A stretch of DNA of 64,000 bases from Nocardioides sp. URHA0032 (GTDB lineage Bacteria > Actinomycetota > Actinomycetes > Propionibacteriales > Nocardioidaceae). The stretch covers positions 62,001-126,000 of the forward strand of contig NZ_JIAV01000018.1 of NCBI RefSeq assembly GCF_000620645.1, in the 5' to 3' direction. Each line of letters opens with the position of its first letter. Positions within the stretch are counted from its first letter, which is position 1. The notes beneath the pieces were generated by a model. It saw only the letters and a list, made by a program, of their open reading frames with translations, searched no databases and had not been told where the DNA came from. The translations under genes were made by a program, and so were the position numbers. Below, one piece after another: positions 62,720 through 64,000 of this stretch.

Positions 62720-64000
62720 ATGAGCAGGTACGTCTACGACTTCGCGCAGGGCAACAAGGACCAGAAGGACCTCCTCGGGGGCAAGGGCGCCGGGCTGGCC
62801 GAGATGACCAACCTCGGGCTGCCGGTGCCGCCCGGCTTCACGATCTCGACCGAGGCCTGCCGCGCCTACCTCGCCGAGGGTGCCGAGCCCGACGTCCTGG
62901 AAGCCGAGGTCGACGAGCACCTGCGCGCCCTCGAGGAGCGGATGGGCCGGCGGCTCGGTGACCCGCACGACCCGCTGCTGGTGTCCGTGCGGTCGGGCGC
63001 GAAGTTCTCGATGCCCGGGATGATGGAGACCGTCCTCGACGTCGGCCTCAACGACGAGTCGGTCGTGGGGTTGGCGCAGCAGAGCGGCGACGAGCGGTTC
63101 GCGGCGGACTCCTACCGGCGGCTGCTGCAGATGTTCGGCACGACGGTGCTCGGCATCGACGGTGCGGCGTTCTCCGACCGGATGGACGCCGGCGACCTGC
63201 TCGACGCCGAGCAGCTCCGCGCGGTCGTCGAGGACTTCAAGGCGGTGGTCCGCCAGCACACCGGTCGCGACTTCCCGCAGGACCCGCGCGAGCAGCTGCG
63301 GCTCGCGATCCGCGCGGTCTTCGCCTCGTGGAACACGCCCCGCGCGGCGCTCTACCGCCGGCAGGAGCAGATCCCGGACGACCTCGGCACGGCGGTCAAC
63401 GTGCAGGCGATGGTGTTCGGCAACCGCGGCGGTTCCTCCGGCTCAGGTGTGGCGTTCACCCGGGACCCGGCCACCGGTGACCAGGGCGTGTACGGCGACT
63501 ACCTGAGCGACGCCCAGGGAGAGGACGTGGTGTCCGGCGTCCGGAACACGGTCTCGATCGCGGACCTGGCCGAGCTGGACCGCTCGTCGTACGACGAGCT
63601 GCTGCGGATCATGGAGGTCCTGGAGAAGCACTACCGGGACATGTGCGACCTCGAGTTCACCATCGAGGACGGTCGCCTGTGGATGCTCCAGACCCGCGTC
63701 GGGAAGCGTACGGCGGAGGCCGCGGTGCGGATCGCGGTCGACATGGTCGACGAGGGGCTGATCGACGAGGACGAGGCCCTGCGCCGGGTCACCGGCGAGC
63801 AGGTCGGGGCGCTCCTGTTCCCACGGTTCGCTCCCGACCCGGGGCGGCAGCCGGTGGCGACCGGGATGAGCGCCTCCCCCGGCGCGGCCGTCGGGAGGGT
63901 GGTGCTCGACTCGGCGACCGCGGTCGAGTGGGCCGCCCGCGGCGAGCACGTGATCCTGGTCCGCAAGGAGACCAGCCCCGAGGACCTGCCCGGGATGGTC
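62720..64000 (+). CDS. ppdK: Pyruvate, phosphate dikinase, 3' end cut by window edge
   Basis: It interconverts pyruvate, ATP and phosphate with PEP, AMP and pyrophosphate. The visible 427 residues cover the ATP-grasp half: LLGGKGAGLAEMTNLGLPVPPGFTIS near 19-44, SVRSGAKFSMPGMMETVLDVGL near 93-114, GNRGGSSGSGVAFTRDPATG near 234-253 and EGRLWMLQTRVGKRT-like DGRLWMLQTRVGKRT. The window ends in RKETSPEDLPGMV, just before the phospho-histidine loop. Start ATG 62720. Homologues are linked to dormancy and anaerobic metabolism. Confidence 0.95.
   Translation, partial: MSRYVYDFAQGNKDQKDLLGGKGAGLAEMTNLGLPVPPGFTISTEACRAYLAEGAEPDVLEAEVDEHLRALEERMGRRLGDPHDPLLVSVRSGAKFSMPGMMETVLDVGLNDESVVGLAQQSGDERFAADSYRRLLQMFGTTVLGIDGAAFSDRMDAGDLLDAEQLRAVVEDFKAVVRQHTGRDFPQDPREQLRLAIRAVFASWNTPRAALYRRQEQIPDDLGTAVNVQAMVFGNRGGSSGSGVAFTRDPATGDQGVYGDYLSDAQGEDVVSGVRNTVSIADLAELDRSSYDELLRIMEVLEKHYRDMCDLEFTIEDGRLWMLQTRVGKRTAEAAVRIAVDMVDEGLIDEDEALRRVTGEQVGALLFPRFAPDPGRQPVATGMSASPGAAVGRVVLDSATAVEWAARGEHVILVRKETSPEDLPGMV

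Overview
The window is GC-rich, gene-dense chromosomal DNA of an actinobacterium. I infer a Nocardioides-like member of the Propionibacteriales from the gene order, an SsgA-family protein, actinobacterial LexA boxes, frequent GTG/TTG starts and stop-start overlaps. There is no rRNA, CRISPR array, transposase, prophage or plasmid gene. Most of the long open frames opposite real genes are high-GC shadows.

Layout. Positions 1-3100 hold pyrB (cut by the left edge) and pyrR with a PyrR-binding leader hairpin, then a molybdenum oxidoreductase with its cytochrome b partner. Positions 3.1-9 kb are accessory: a zinc-free MDR oxidoreductase, an orphan ParA/EspI-like ATPase, a predicted exported PLP enzyme, a DUF1206 membrane protein and a flavin disulfide reductase. 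Positions 9-17.4 kb are a compact block of nusB, efp, a SIMPL-domain protein, aroQ, aroB, aroK, aroC, a prepilin peptidase, aroE, mltG and ruvX, nearly all translationally coupled. Then come alaS, two small membrane-anchored proteins and rarA. Positions 22.4-28.8 kb encode a complete peptide ABC importer. Positions 29-45.8 kb carry housekeeping genes in conserved actinobacterial order: aspS, hisS, an MBL hydrolase, a DUF349 protein (opposite strand), rel, apt, secF, secD, yajC, ruvB, ruvA, ruvC (with a LexA box), yebC, pdxT, pdxS and a PIP-synthase-type pgsA.

Positions 45.8-51.7 kb are a xylose cassette: ROK repressor, ABC importer xylFGH and a divergent xylA, with a perfect 11-bp inverted repeat in the divergent promoter region. 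It lies between pgsA and an IMPase-HIT-thrS block that in mycobacteria is close to pgsA. Tandem GNAT acetyltransferases, a lipoprotein with a lysozyme-like TIM-barrel pattern, thrS, tRNA-Val(CAC), an SsgA-like gene, a class IV PLP enzyme and the cluster tRNA-Gly(GCC)/Cys(GCA)/Val(GAC) follow.

The last 5 kb are the most unusual. A 21-residue membrane peptide has a perfect ribosome-binding site. A gene of unknown function, built from two copies of one domain, sits directly under a LexA box. A stress/dormancy-like cluster follows: a flavin-binding PNPOx-family protein, a 50-residue universal-stress-protein remnant, a CBS-BON protein, homocysteine methyltransferase, a universal stress protein and pyruvate phosphate dikinase (cut by the right edge). 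Its two divergent promoter regions carry GGGACC-type sequences resembling DosR/DevR boxes.

How they work together: the aro genes supply chorismate; pyrRB controls pyrimidine synthesis; secDF-yajC drives export; ruvCAB and the LexA-box gene belong to DNA-damage repair; the xyl genes import xylose and convert it to xylulose (no xylulokinase is in the window); the right-hand cluster looks like a redox or hypoxia response.
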